Assembly: GCA_035641315.1 (NCBI GenBank)
Contig: DASQUK010000279.1
Span: 1-41,874 of the forward strand
DNA from: DASQUK01 sp035641315
GTDB taxonomy: Bacteria > Actinomycetota > Acidimicrobiia > Acidimicrobiales > VFJN01
Length of the DNA: 41,874 nt
Direction of reading: 5' to 3'
Shown here: piece after piece, positions 1-8,015 of the stretch
Numbering within the stretch: position 1 is the stretch's first letter
Layout of the letters: every line of letters begins with the position of its first letter
Position numbers and translations under genes: made by a program
The notes under the pieces: generated by a model
Told to the model about the DNA's origin: nothing
Databases searched by the model: none
What the model saw: only the letters and a program-made list of their open reading frames with translations

Positions 1-375
1 CAGGAGCTGTCCAGGCGGAACGGGCCCAGCAAGGTGTCGGCTTGCCACCGCCGGGTTCGTCCGGACAGTAGCCCCGCGCCGCGGCCTCGGCGGCCAGGTA
101 ACCCGCGGCCGCCGCCTGGACGGCCAGGTAGTCGGGCGGGCCGCCGACACACCCTTCGAAACGGCGGACGAACTCCGGGCCAGGCGGCCCCACGTCCCCG
201 GGGTGGTCCCGGCACCACCACTGCGCTGGGCCGACCACCCCGCCAACCGGCCGAGCCGGCGACCGAACTCGTCGATGCCGGCGGCCACACAGCCCAAGAG
301 CCCGACCTTCACGCTTGCCTCTCGGAGGCGCCGTATGGCGGCCACGTCCTTCCGAACGTCCCGGCGACCACCAGC
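1..375 (-). pseudogene. Decayed periplasmic-binding-protein (Peripla_BP_6 type) gene, C-terminal part
   Basis: Reading the minus strand in three changing frames gives a recognisable C-terminal half of a type I periplasmic binding domain. It starts LVVAGTF, then DVRKDVAAIRRLR and CVAAGIDEFGRRLGRL, then after a frame change GVVGPAQWW, GPPGPEFVRRFEG and PPDYLAVQAAAAGYLAAEA, and near base 40 TLLGPFRLD in yet another frame. These are family hallmarks in the right order, so this is one gene broken by at least three frameshifts (near 355, 245 and 50). No intact reading frame or start was found. It may continue left of the window. The parent could have been a Liv-type transporter binding protein or a regulator carrying this domain. 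Bases 376-542 show no further recognisable coding. Confidence 0.6.
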
Positions 376-542
376 GCCGTGTGGGCGCGGGAGGGCGACC
401 CGGCACGGGCAACGTGCTTCGCGCCAACGTCTGCGCAACCAGCGTTCCCGACGGGGTCCTGTTGGACCGCCGTGTGCGGCCGACGACCATCGCCGGACGG
501 TGTCGACCGGCGACCACCGGCCGCCGTACCGAGCCGCCTCCG

Positions 543-2294
543 TCACGGTTCCGAGCGGTCGACTGCCGGGTCGCCCAGCTCCTCGTACAGGGCCTCGCCC
601 CGGCCGAGGCGGGTCGCGATCTGCACGACTTGCGGAAGCTCACGCCGGGTTGGGGTATGGGCGGCCAAGAAGCGGGTGACGCCGACGAGAACTTGCGCAC
701 CTTCCTCTGAGCCGGTCGGCCAGGCGTGGAACTGCCGGGCGCCGGCCTCGACGACCTGGAACCAGTGGAACTCGGCGTCCTCGGCGAGCAGCGCCGCGCC
801 CAGATGCTCGAGCAGGCGGCCGGGATCGCCGCCGCCTCGCAGGAACCCGTAGGCGATCGCGCCGGCCCGATCCACTTGGCCCTGCACGTCCCAGCACGAC
901 CGCAGCTCGCCCAGGTCGGCGGCGCCCGTCCGGGGAAGCGGTGAGGGGGGCACATTGAGGAACCGGTCGAGATAAACGCGGAGGGCGCCGTGGACCACGC
1001 CCCGCAGCAGCTCGATGGTCGGGTTGCGGATCAGGGCCTGGTGCAGGGCGTTCGCCGTCGTGAAGGCGTGATGGACGGTGTCCCAGTCGGCGAAGTCGTT
1101 CTGTGGGTGGAACCTCACGATGCGCAGCGCAGCGGCATAGGCCAGGGCGCGGCCGAGCTGCTCGGGGCTGGCACCGGCGATGATGGCATCGCACACCGAT
1201 CCGACGACCTCATCGGGGTCGTCGGACAGGATCCGCCAACCCAGCCCGCCCACGTCGTCGAAGCGCCCCTCGTGCCGCCGGCCCGTCTCGACCAGGCTGG
1301 GCAGCCGCTCGACCGTCTGCCCGACGAGCCTGGCCAGGTCGTGGGGATGCCGCCAAGACGCAGTCTCCTCCTGGCGGCGGGCAGCTGCAGTCTGGCGGAC
1401 CAGGGTGGGCAGCACCTGGGGCGCGGCTGACGCGCCGACGTGGGTGAGCGCCTCGAAGGCCTTGTTGGTGAAGTCGAGGGTGTGGCCTCCGTCGATGAAC
1501 ACGTGGTCGGTGACGGCGGCGAACATCATGCCCTCGACCGTGTCCAACGCGCGGTCGCCGGACGCGGTTGACAGAGCGGTGGCCAGCACCCGCTCGGCGG
1601 CGTCACTCGACCGGGTGTCGATGAACCGCCGGTACCAACCGGCCAAGCGCTGGGCCGGAACGTCGGCGCCGCGCAGCTGGTCGATCGCGAACCGGGGCGG
1701 CCGGTTGCGGGTGTCACGAGACACGAACGCGAGGCCGTGCACGAGCGCGAGCGGCCGGTCGGCCTCGTCGAGATCTGGCATCAAGTTGGCCATCGCCACC
1801 AGCACCGTCAGTCCGGCACCCCAACCCGCCTCCCGGTACGTCGTGCCGAAGTCGATGCCGGCCCGCACGATCTCGGCCGGATCCACCCCGGCGGCGAGCA
1901 GACCGAGCACGGACTTGGCGATGACCAGGATGAGCCCGTCCTCGAGCCCGTCCTCGAGGCGGTTTCGCAAGTGCCCGATCCGGTCACCGTCCGGCCGGGA
2001 CGCCACGACGACGTCGCCGTCCTCGATCGTCACATCGAAGGCGCGGGCGTCGTCGGCGAAGAGGTCCAGCGTGCAACCCGACGCGAGGTCGAAGCGGGCG
2101 TGATGCCAGTGGCAGGTCACGAGCCCGTCTTCGACGGTGCCCCGGTGCAACGGGAACCCCATGTGCGGGCACCGGTCGTCGATCGCCCACGCCCGGCCGT
2201 CGTGCCAGAAGACCACCACGGGCACCGTGCCCACCTTCGTGCGCAACTGGCCCGCCTTCCTCAACTCCGACAGCGATCCGGCCCGGACCTGCAT
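543..2294 (-). CDS. Rieske [2Fe-2S] domain protein with long helical C-terminal domain
   Basis: The first ~110 residues form a Rieske ferredoxin domain. The cluster ligands are visible as C42-x-H44 and C61-x2-H64 (CPH and CHWH). The remaining ~470 residues are mostly helical and have no domain I can name with certainty. They contain several histidine-rich helices (DHVFIDGGH, VHHAFTTANALHQ, FHAW), which could bind metal or flavin and faintly recall questin-oxidase-like proteins; that is inference only. The ATG at 2294 was chosen over one 36 bases upstream because the Rieske fold begins directly at MQVRAGSLSEL. The length of 583 aa is far above a stand-alone Rieske ferredoxin. It is probably a soluble redox protein or an oxygenase with a built-in electron donor. 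Neighbouring genes are unrelated or broken, so context gives no substrate. Confidence 0.85.
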   Translation of the reverse strand: MQVRAGSLSELRKAGQLRTKVGTVPVVVFWHDGRAWAIDDRCPHMGFPLHRGTVEDGLVTCHWHHARFDLASGCTLDLFADDARAFDVTIEDGDVVVASRPDGDRIGHLRNRLEDGLEDGLILVIAKSVLGLLAAGVDPAEIVRAGIDFGTTYREAGWGAGLTVLVAMANLMPDLDEADRPLALVHGLAFVSRDTRNRPPRFAIDQLRGADVPAQRLAGWYRRFIDTRSSDAAERVLATALSTASGDRALDTVEGMMFAAVTDHVFIDGGHTLDFTNKAFEALTHVGASAAPQVLPTLVRQTAAARRQEETASWRHPHDLARLVGQTVERLPSLVETGRRHEGRFDDVGGLGWRILSDDPDEVVGSVCDAIIAGASPEQLGRALAYAAALRIVRFHPQNDFADWDTVHHAFTTANALHQALIRNPTIELLRGVVHGALRVYLDRFLNVPPSPLPRTGAADLGELRSCWDVQGQVDRAGAIAYGFLRGGGDPGRLLEHLGAALLAEDAEFHWFQVVEAGARQFHAWPTGSEEGAQVLVGVTRFLAAHTPTRRELPQVVQIATRLGRGEALYEELGDPAVDRSEP

Positions 2295-2368
2295 GTGCAC
2301 CAACCTACGAAGGCCGGCGTGACGATGCATCGCCTGCTATCGCTGAGCGTGCCGCCAGTTGCCCTTAG

Positions 2369-2566
2369 GGCCCTATCCGCCCGGGACGAAGCGGTCGCCG
2401 GCCATTCATCGGGGGAAGCGCCGGCTACGACACCGTGACCGCCGCGGTCTGGTCGGCGACCGAAGCGCGGGACGTCAAGGTGATCGTCCTCCGCGTCGCC
2501 AGCCCTGGAGGGTCCTACGTCGCATCGGACGCCATCTGGCGCCAACTCGCCCTCACTCGGGGACTG
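2369..2566 (+). pseudogene. sppA: Remnant of signal peptide peptidase SppA (protease IV)
   Basis: One open frame following a TAG stop at 2366 reads GRSGRRPFIGGSAGYDTV, then KVIVLRVASPGGSYVASDAI and WRQL. This is the core of the SppA ClpP-like fold (family pattern VLRVDSPGGSxxASxxIWR). The match stops abruptly after about 66 residues; the next expected block with the catalytic serine (PVVVSMGxxAASGGYY) is absent. The piece has no start of its own and sits between two minus-strand genes, so it is a fragment left after deletion. The flanks (2331-2368 and 2567-2616) show nothing else. Confidence 0.7.
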
Positions 2567-2616
2567 GCTCCTGGCATGACTGGTCCTACTCCAGCGCCGT
2601 TGGCCTCGGTTGGAAC

Positions 2617-3429
2617 TCAGGCGTCATCGTCGGTGTCGCCGCTGCGGCCGTGCTTCCAGTAGCCCCGCACCGAAGCCTGGGTACGGGATAGCTCTCGATC
2701 CTCGAAGAGGTGGCGGCGGACGCGCTGCACCGCTGCCGCTTCGCCCGCCACCCACACCCGACTACCGGGGGCGAGATCCGTCCCGCGGACGGCGGCGACG
2801 AGAGCGTCGCCCGGACTCGCGTCGGCCGGTAGGTCGCACCACTCGACGGTCGCGCCTGGATGGTCGGGCAGCGCGAGCCGGGCGTCGGGGTGGGCGACCT
2901 CGATGCGGACCTGCACGGGCCTCTCGCTGGGGAGGGCCTCGAGCAGCTGGCTGATGGCCGGGATCGCGGTCTCGTCACCGGCCAGGAGGAAGGCGCGCGC
3001 ATCGCGGTCGATGGTGTAGCCGCGGCCAGGACCCGAGACCGCCGCCGGGTTGCCGGGTTCGGCCGCTTGCGCCCACTCGGACGCCACCCCGCCGCCGTGG
3101 ATGACGATCTCGACATCGAGCTCGAGGGCCTGGGGGTCGACGCGGCGCGGCGTGAAGGTCCGGATCGTGGGTCGTCGCCCGTCGGCCAACAGGAACTCGT
3201 TGCCGTTCCAGCTCGGAATGGCGAGCTCGTGCGTGCGGGGAGAAGGGAACAGCAGCCGCACGCTTGCCGCCGGATGCTCGACGGTCAGACCCTCGAGATC
3301 GGGCCCCCCGAAGGTGACGCGGACCATGCGGGCGGTCAATTGCTCGACTCGGCGCACCACCACGCGGCGCAACCGGGGTGGTTCACGCCGGGTGCGCACC
3401 GTCGTCGGCCTGGGCTCAGAGCGATTCAC
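2617..3429 (-). CDS. Siderophore-interacting protein (FAD-dependent ferric-siderophore reductase type)
   Basis: About 270 aa matching the ViuB/SIP family. A FAD-binding barrel comes first, with the flavin motif RTFTPRR, then HGGGVASEWAQAAEPG. A C-terminal NAD(P)H-domain half follows, with LLAGDETAIPAI, VWVAGEAAAV and the typical tail VRGYWKHGRS. Such proteins reduce ferric siderophores in the cytoplasm to release iron. The start is uncertain: the GTG at 3429 gives a family-sized protein, while an in-frame GTG at 3486 would add 19 residues rich in proline. No siderophore biosynthesis or uptake genes are in the window, so its partner is unknown. Family assignment is firm; the in vivo substrate is not. 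Confidence 0.9.
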   Translation of the reverse strand: MNRSEPRPTTVRTRREPPRLRRVVVRRVEQLTARMVRVTFGGPDLEGLTVEHPAASVRLLFPSPRTHELAIPSWNGNEFLLADGRRPTIRTFTPRRVDPQALELDVEIVIHGGGVASEWAQAAEPGNPAAVSGPGRGYTIDRDARAFLLAGDETAIPAISQLLEALPSERPVQVRIEVAHPDARLALPDHPGATVEWCDLPADASPGDALVAAVRGTDLAPGSRVWVAGEAAAVQRVRRHLFEDRELSRTQASVRGYWKHGRSGDTDDDA

Positions 3430-3555
3430 CGCGACAAGCGTCCCATCTCCGGACGCGCCGCGTGGCGGGGCAGCGGGCGGCACCACGTCTCATCGATACC
3501 GGTGCGCAAGAGGCTGACGGACCCCACGACCGCCAGCGCCGCGCCGGCCGCGAAC

Positions 3556-3876
3556 TCATCGCTCCGTGACGGGGGCTGCGTCCGGGTCATCCACGCGGCT
3601 GCCCTGGATGAGCCAATGTGGCCCGTCAGCGAAGCTGCCGACGATCTCGAAGAACCTCTTGAAGTAGGGGCCGGCGGCGTGCACCTCGAAGGCTGCAGCG
3701 TCGTCGTAGGCCTCGTTGAGGTAGAACCTGCCGGCGTTGTCCTTGTCACGGATGAGCTCGAACCGCTTGGTGCCTGGTTCGTTGGCGCTCGACTCGCGGC
3801 CGTCCTCGAGGGCGGCGTCGACGAACTCCTGCTGGCGTTCAGCCGGGACATCGAAATACACGGCGATGTGGTACAT
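3556..3876 (-). CDS. ABM-fold (antibiotic biosynthesis monooxygenase/YgiN-like) protein
   Basis: A 106-aa protein with the alpha+beta dimeric fold of the ABM family: MYHIAVYFDVPAERQQEFV at the start, GTKRFELIRDKDNAGRFYLNEAYDD in the middle and HAAGPYFKRFFE before the last strand. Members act as quinol or polyketide monooxygenases without metal or flavin, or as small stress or heme-related proteins. The ATG at 3876 is preceded by a purine-rich ribosome binding site (GGGAGAGAG) at good distance, so the upstream ATG at 3912 was not used. It lies between a SIP-type reductase and an alpha/beta hydrolase on the same strand, with gaps of about 60-130 bases. A common function is not evident. Confidence 0.85.
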   Translation of the reverse strand: MYHIAVYFDVPAERQQEFVDAALEDGRESSANEPGTKRFELIRDKDNAGRFYLNEAYDDAAAFEVHAAGPYFKRFFEIVGSFADGPHWLIQGSRVDDPDAAPVTER

Positions 3877-3939
3877 GGATCTCTCTCCCATTCGGTTGTG
3901 GGGTGGGGCCATGGAGCAGCTCCGTGGTTTGTCGGCGGT

Positions 3940-4758
3940 TCAGCTGGCGGCGCCCACGTGCCGGATGACCAGTCGGGTCAGTTCGGGGACGAGTTGCGGG
4001 GGTTGCTCGTGGCCCACGCCCTCCCACCTGACGAGCGTCGCGTTCGGGATGCCCTTGGCGAGGGCCTCGGCGTGGTCGTAGGGGTAGATCGGATCTTCGG
4101 TGCCGTGGACGATGAGCGTGGGTACCTGAATGCGAGCGAGATCGTCGATACGGGACGACGCCGAGGGCGCGTTGGCTGATGGGTTCATGCCCCGAGCGAG
4201 ATCCGCGGCGACGATGTCGCGGTAGTACTGCTCATCGAACTCGAACCGACTACCCGCCACGGCGCGACAGAAATCGACCTCCAGCTCAGCTATGTCCTCA
4301 TCGGTCTCGACCGGGTGGTCAAGACCGGCGAATACCGAGTCGTCGCCCCGCCGGAGCCGTGGGTCAGGCCCTGGGGTTGTGCTGATGAGCGTCAACGACC
4401 GCACGCGGTCGGGATGACGCAAAGCAACGAGCTGGCAGATCATTCCGCCCACTGACACACCGAGAAGGTGAGCGGCGTCGATGCCGACGGTGTCGAGCAC
4501 GCTCACCGCGTCGCTGGCCATGTCCTCGATCCCGTACGGTGCGCTGGCCCAGTCGACATGGGTCGACAGTCCTACGTCCCGGTTGTCGAACTGCACGACC
4601 CGGTACCCGGCACCGATCAGACCCTCGACCAGCTCGGGCGGCCACCAGACGACCGACGCCCCGCCCCCCATCACCAAGAGCACCGGCGCCCCGTCCGGTC
4701 GGCCCAGCTCCTCGTACCACAACCGCACCCCGCTGGTGTCCACATACTCCCCGACCAT
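3940..4758 (-). CDS. Alpha/beta hydrolase
   Basis: A 272-aa classical alpha/beta hydrolase. The oxyanion-hole region is LLVMGGGASV, the nucleophile elbow is G-V-S-V-G-G with the catalytic serine, the acid is the aspartate in HGTEDPIYP and the base is the histidine in GVGHEQPP. A cap segment lies between the elbow and the acid. The resemblance is to the haloalkane dehalogenase/esterase/3-oxoadipate enol-lactonase group; the substrate cannot be told. The ATG at 4758 has a clear AAAGGAG ribosome binding site seven bases upstream, which rejects the longer frame to 4878 rich in Arg and Gly. Cytoplasmic, no signal peptide. Confidence 0.93.
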   Translation of the reverse strand: MVGEYVDTSGVRLWYEELGRPDGAPVLLVMGGGASVVWWPPELVEGLIGAGYRVVQFDNRDVGLSTHVDWASAPYGIEDMASDAVSVLDTVGIDAAHLLGVSVGGMICQLVALRHPDRVRSLTLISTTPGPDPRLRRGDDSVFAGLDHPVETDEDIAELEVDFCRAVAGSRFEFDEQYYRDIVAADLARGMNPSANAPSASSRIDDLARIQVPTLIVHGTEDPIYPYDHAEALAKGIPNATLVRWEGVGHEQPPQLVPELTRLVIRHVGAAS

Positions 4759-5199
4759 CACGCCGCTCCTTTCGGTCCGCCCTCTTCCACGACGCCCCCC
4801 GCTTCGAAACTCATCGGTTTCCGTAGTACGTCGGAGATCTACAGGCAGCCATCGACGCCTCGGACCGCCGACCTCCACGACCTGATCGAGGCGCTAGACC
4901 GTGGGCTCTCCGCACCCGAGATTGGGCAGCGAATGCGACCGGTAGATCGGCGTGCCCTGGTGGCAGCGGGGTCACTGCACGCAGTCGCCCGCGACGATCG
5001 TGTCCTCGATCACTTCGTGCGATCAGGGGTTCCTGAAGATTGGCTTTCACGGATGAGCGCGGACAGCGTTCGAGCCGCCGCGGCATCATCTCGATGGCCA
5101 TGACGAGGCATAGTCGTCCACCATCGCTGGATCGGCGGCGTCGCGCACTTCGAACCCGGCCCGCTCGCCAAGGCCTGCGGCCGCAGTCTGCTCCACGGC
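4759..5199. other. Gap with no convincing gene
   Basis: Between the hydrolase start and the SagB-type gene end I see no complete gene. The plus strand has an open stretch ending at 5103 (containing DLIEALDRGLSAPEIGQRM and RALVAAGSLHAVARDDR) with plausible amino-acid composition but no start codon in the free part. The minus strand has a short C-terminal-like piece near 5100-5185 (FEVRDAADPAMVDDYASSW). Either could be a remnant, as several neighbours are. Neither is recognised. Confidence 0.4.
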
Positions 5200-6747
5200 T
5201 CAGGTGAGCTGGACACGTAGCCGCTCCATCTCGGCCGGGCGTTTGCCCGGACGGGGGCGGTAGCTGGGTACGCCCACCGTGGTTACAAGCATCGGGGACG
5301 CTTCGGTTCCGAGGAAGGCCGACACCTCGTCGTCGTAGAAGGTGCTGCCGCTGGCGCCGTGGCCGAGAGCGTAGGCGGCGAGTTGGAGGCGGCCCATGGC
5401 GGTGCCCGCTTCGAGCAGGGCCGACCGGTAGCCGCGGGCACCACTTCGCTCGATGACGTCGCCGAGCGCCGCGCAGTGGAAGGCGTCGAAGGCACAGTCG
5501 CCGCCGAGCGGCTGATCGAGGCACAGGTGAGCCGCCTCCTGACGGAACGTCCCACGTTCGATCTGCTCCAGGCTGCCTCGCACCCATCGGTAGATGCCCG
5601 AAGCGACGCCCCCAACTGCGTGAACTGCGAGGAAGTGCTCGAGCAGCGTGCGCCCCTCTCCGGCGAAGTCTGCGGGCACAGGACGAGCAGTCACCGCAAG
5701 CTCCCACCGCAGCACGTCCTCGCCAACCGGGTCGCGTGCATACCGGCGAGTGGAGCCCCGCCGCACGATGACGTCCTCGAGCGTGCCCGGACCCCTCGGC
5801 GACACACCGACCTCATCGGTCGCGACCGTCCCGAGCTGCACGGCCGCGGCGCGCCACCCCGTCACCTCGTCGGCATGCTCGAGGGCGCCTGCCCGGTGCA
5901 CCGCTGCGAGGCCCTCATGGTGCTGCGGGGAGGGGGAGAGTGGGTGCACGCGGTGGTCGATGGCGGGGGGCCGATCGGCCGCAGGGGGCGGTCGACCTGC
6001 GGCGGGACCGCCTCCCAGCGGCACGATCACGAGCGGATACTCCTCGGGCGAGCCGACGCCGAGGAGGTGAGACACGTCGTCGTCGACGAAGCCGATGAGC
6101 ACCCGCGACGTGATCCCCGCAGCCTCGGTGACCGCAAACAGGTTCGCCAAGACGGCACCGGAATCCCAGAAGAGGTGTCGGTACCCGCGCTCCCCGTACT
6201 TCCAGGTGGTGCGCCACGGGATTCCCGAGAGCACCAGGGTCACCGGTGCGCCGCCGACGCCGCCGTCGGCGGCGGCGCGCGCCAGGAACGGCCGGTGGTC
6301 GCCATCGCGGAGCCGCCGCAGGGCGAACTCGACCGGATTGAAGTGGTAGACGCCGGCCGGCAGGTCCGCCAGGTCGCCACAGACCACGTAGACCTCTGTG
6401 GGGTAGAGCGCGCCGGCCGAGGCGGCGGCCCGGAAGAAGATCGGCCGCCCACCGACCATCCGCGCCCGGCGCGTCACCCCTGCGGAGAAGAACAGGACAC
6501 GGGCCAGGTCCGGGAGCCCCCACGGCGCAGGCTCGACGTGCACCCGGCCGGAGAGCACGTCGACCGCCGGCGCATCCCGCTCCGGTAGGTCGACCGGCAG
6601 GGGGATCGGCTCGAGGTCCGGGTAGTGCTTCAGCGGGATCGGCATGTTGGCGAAATCGAGGAGGTGCCCGCCCCCGCGGACGCTCTCGACGGTGTGATTG
6701 GTGGCATCGTGGAACAGGCGGGTGATCTCGCGATCGTTCTGCGCCAT
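5200..6747 (-). CDS. SagB-type oxidoreductase with tandem nitroreductase domains
   Basis: A 515-aa protein of the SagB/ThcOx class, FMN-dependent dehydrogenases related to nitroreductases. The N-terminal half (residues ~60-245) has RRARMVGGRPIFFRAAASAG, then ALYPTEVYVV and GVYHFNPVEF. The C-terminal half (residues ~305-510) repeats the fold with RRGSTRRYARDPVGEDVL, SGIYRW, ALLEAGTAMGRLQLAAYALG and FYDDEVSAFLGTE. A Pro/His-rich linker joins them. Known members oxidise azolines in ribosomal peptides, but stand-alone homologues of unknown substrate are common in Actinobacteria. No YcaO, E1-like or precursor peptide gene is nearby. The ATG at 6747 is preferred to the adjacent GTG at 6750. Confidence 0.85.
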   Translation of the reverse strand: MAQNDREITRLFHDATNHTVESVRGGGHLLDFANMPIPLKHYPDLEPIPLPVDLPERDAPAVDVLSGRVHVEPAPWGLPDLARVLFFSAGVTRRARMVGGRPIFFRAAASAGALYPTEVYVVCGDLADLPAGVYHFNPVEFALRRLRDGDHRPFLARAAADGGVGGAPVTLVLSGIPWRTTWKYGERGYRHLFWDSGAVLANLFAVTEAAGITSRVLIGFVDDDVSHLLGVGSPEEYPLVIVPLGGGPAAGRPPPAADRPPAIDHRVHPLSPSPQHHEGLAAVHRAGALEHADEVTGWRAAAVQLGTVATDEVGVSPRGPGTLEDVIVRRGSTRRYARDPVGEDVLRWELAVTARPVPADFAGEGRTLLEHFLAVHAVGGVASGIYRWVRGSLEQIERGTFRQEAAHLCLDQPLGGDCAFDAFHCAALGDVIERSGARGYRSALLEAGTAMGRLQLAAYALGHGASGSTFYDDEVSAFLGTEASPMLVTTVGVPSYRPRPGKRPAEMERLRVQLT

Positions 6748-6818
6748 CACGCCGACCGTACCGAGCGCAGTCGGACCCGTGCGATGGTGGCGGCGACGAG
6801 CGGCTGTAATGGAGCCTG

Positions 6819-6983
6819 ATGCCTGAGCAGCTCCTGCGCTGGGAGGACGATGGCATCGTCGTGGAGGCCCTCGCCGGTATCGGCGGGCGCGTGCATCGCG
6901 TCCGGGCCCGCGGCGTCGACCTGCTCCGGACGCCCCCGCCGACGGCGGTCCATCGTGAGGACCCGTTCTTCTGGGGCGCCTGA
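6819..6983 (+). pseudogene. Truncated aldose 1-epimerase, N-terminal fragment
   Basis: A 54-codon frame from ATG 6819 to TGA 6981 reads like the first ~55 residues of an aldose 1-epimerase-like protein. A strand pair (ALAGIGGRVHRVRARG) is followed by VDLLRTPPP and the typical turn EDPFFWGA. In intact proteins this turn continues into an APWCNR-like block; here a stop follows at once and no downstream frame resumes the family. About 250 residues are missing. It sits beside a broken xylulokinase, so the two may be debris of one sugar-utilisation locus. A role as a small protein is unlikely. Confidence 0.65.
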
Positions 6984-7053
6984 CTCATGCGGTCCCACGG
7001 TTCAGCGTCGCTGGGGACATGATTCCCGGGGGCGCACCGTGGCCCCAGGACCG

Positions 7054-7785
7054 TCACCCGGCGGTGGCGTCGCGGAGAGCGATGTAGGCGGCGCGCACGT
7101 CAGCCGCCGCCGTCACGCCCTGGCCCGGCTCCACGACGTCGCCTGCGGCGAGGTTCCAGGCGTCCGCCACGTAGGCCGGCTCGGTGCCCGATGCGGCTGC
7201 TGCAGCCTGGACGCAGGCACCGGCGGCGACCTGCTCGCCGCTGTGGGGACCACGACCTCTCGTCCACTCAGGTCGGCGAGCACTTGGCGGTAGGCGCGCG
7301 AGCGGGCACCGCCGCCGACGAGGATCAGCTGCCCGCCGGTGGGGGCGAAGGCTGCCAGCGCATCGAGGCCGTCGACCAGCCCACACACGACGCCCTCCAC
7401 CGCGGCGCGGGCGAGCTGCTCGCGCCCGACGTCGCTGCGTAGCCCGGCGAGGACGCCGGCCGCGTTCGGCCGGTCCGGGGTGCGCTCCCCGTCGAGGTAC
7501 GGGAGGAGGGTGGGCCCGCCCGCCCCAGGTGCGCCCGCGAGCGCGAGCCGGTCGAGCTCCTCATGGTCGACGCCGAGCAGCCGGCGCACCGCCTCCGTGA
7601 CCTTCGTGGCGTTGAGCGTGCAGACCAGCGGGAGGTGACGGCCGGTGGCGTCCGCGAACCCGGCGACGATCCCCGACGGGTCGGCGGTCGGCTCGTCGCT
7701 GACCCCGTACACGGTCACCGAGGTGCCGATCGAGACCACCACGTTGCCGGGCCGCAGCTTGACTTGGGGCACGCCGAGGGCACGA
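7054..7785 (-). pseudogene. xylB: Xylulokinase (FGGY kinase) remnant, C-terminal half, frameshifted
   Basis: The minus strand encodes the C-terminal FGGY domain of a xylulokinase: LRPGNVVVSIGTSVTVYGVS, DPSGIVAGFADATGRHLPLV, CTLNATKVTEAVRRLLGVD, LPYLDGERTPDRP and LVGGGARSRAYRQVLADLSG. Near 7240 the frame breaks within VVVPTA; the family sequence resumes in the next frame as EQVAAGACVQAAAAASG and DVRAAYIALRDATAG, ending at TGA 7054. A one-base loss explains the shift. The whole N-terminal domain (~250 residues with the substrate site) is absent: family similarity starts only at about 7785. The gene is therefore doubly disabled. Confidence 0.85.
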
Positions 7786-7854
7786 CGGTGGGCAGATTGG
7801 TGCCGATCGGGCATAAAAGACCAGGTCACGAGGGGTGCAGAGGGCGGCGGGTCG

Positions 7855-7901
7855 CTTCGGTCGCATCGAAGAAGTCGTGGGTTCGAATCCCATCACCTCC
7901 A
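7855..7901 (+). tRNA. Partial tRNA-like sequence (anticodon arm to acceptor 3' strand), Ala(CGC)-like
   Basis: The 47 bases fold as the last two thirds of a tRNA. The anticodon stem CTTCG/CGAAG (7855-7859, 7867-7871) encloses a seven-base loop with U33 and anticodon CGC (7862-7864). A five-base variable loop follows, then the T stem GTGGG/CCCAT closing a perfect TTCGAAT loop (7882-7888), then a seven-base acceptor strand CACCTCC and A73. No matching acceptor 5' strand (GGAGGTG) or D arm is visible upstream, and CCA is not encoded. It is therefore a fragment, most likely an attachment-site or recombination scar, not a working tRNA. The decayed genes immediately to its left fit this. Confidence 0.5.
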
Positions 7902-8015
7902 CTCCTGTGATCTCTCAGGACATCCCGGACAGCCCCTCGACCCGGCAGGTGCGTACATCCGGTGCGACGAGGCTGCCCGCACGAACTCATCGCCGGGCGG
8001 CGAGGAACCTGCCCG

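Noticed and set aside
34..852. Plus-strand frame of 272 codons at the left edge
   Set aside because: Pro/Arg/Ser-rich composition and antisense to both the binding-protein relic and the Rieske gene end.
5010..5216. Small minus-strand gene between SagB-type gene and hydrolase
   Set aside because: No start signal, no family similarity and biased composition; mentioned only as a possible remnant in the gap entry.
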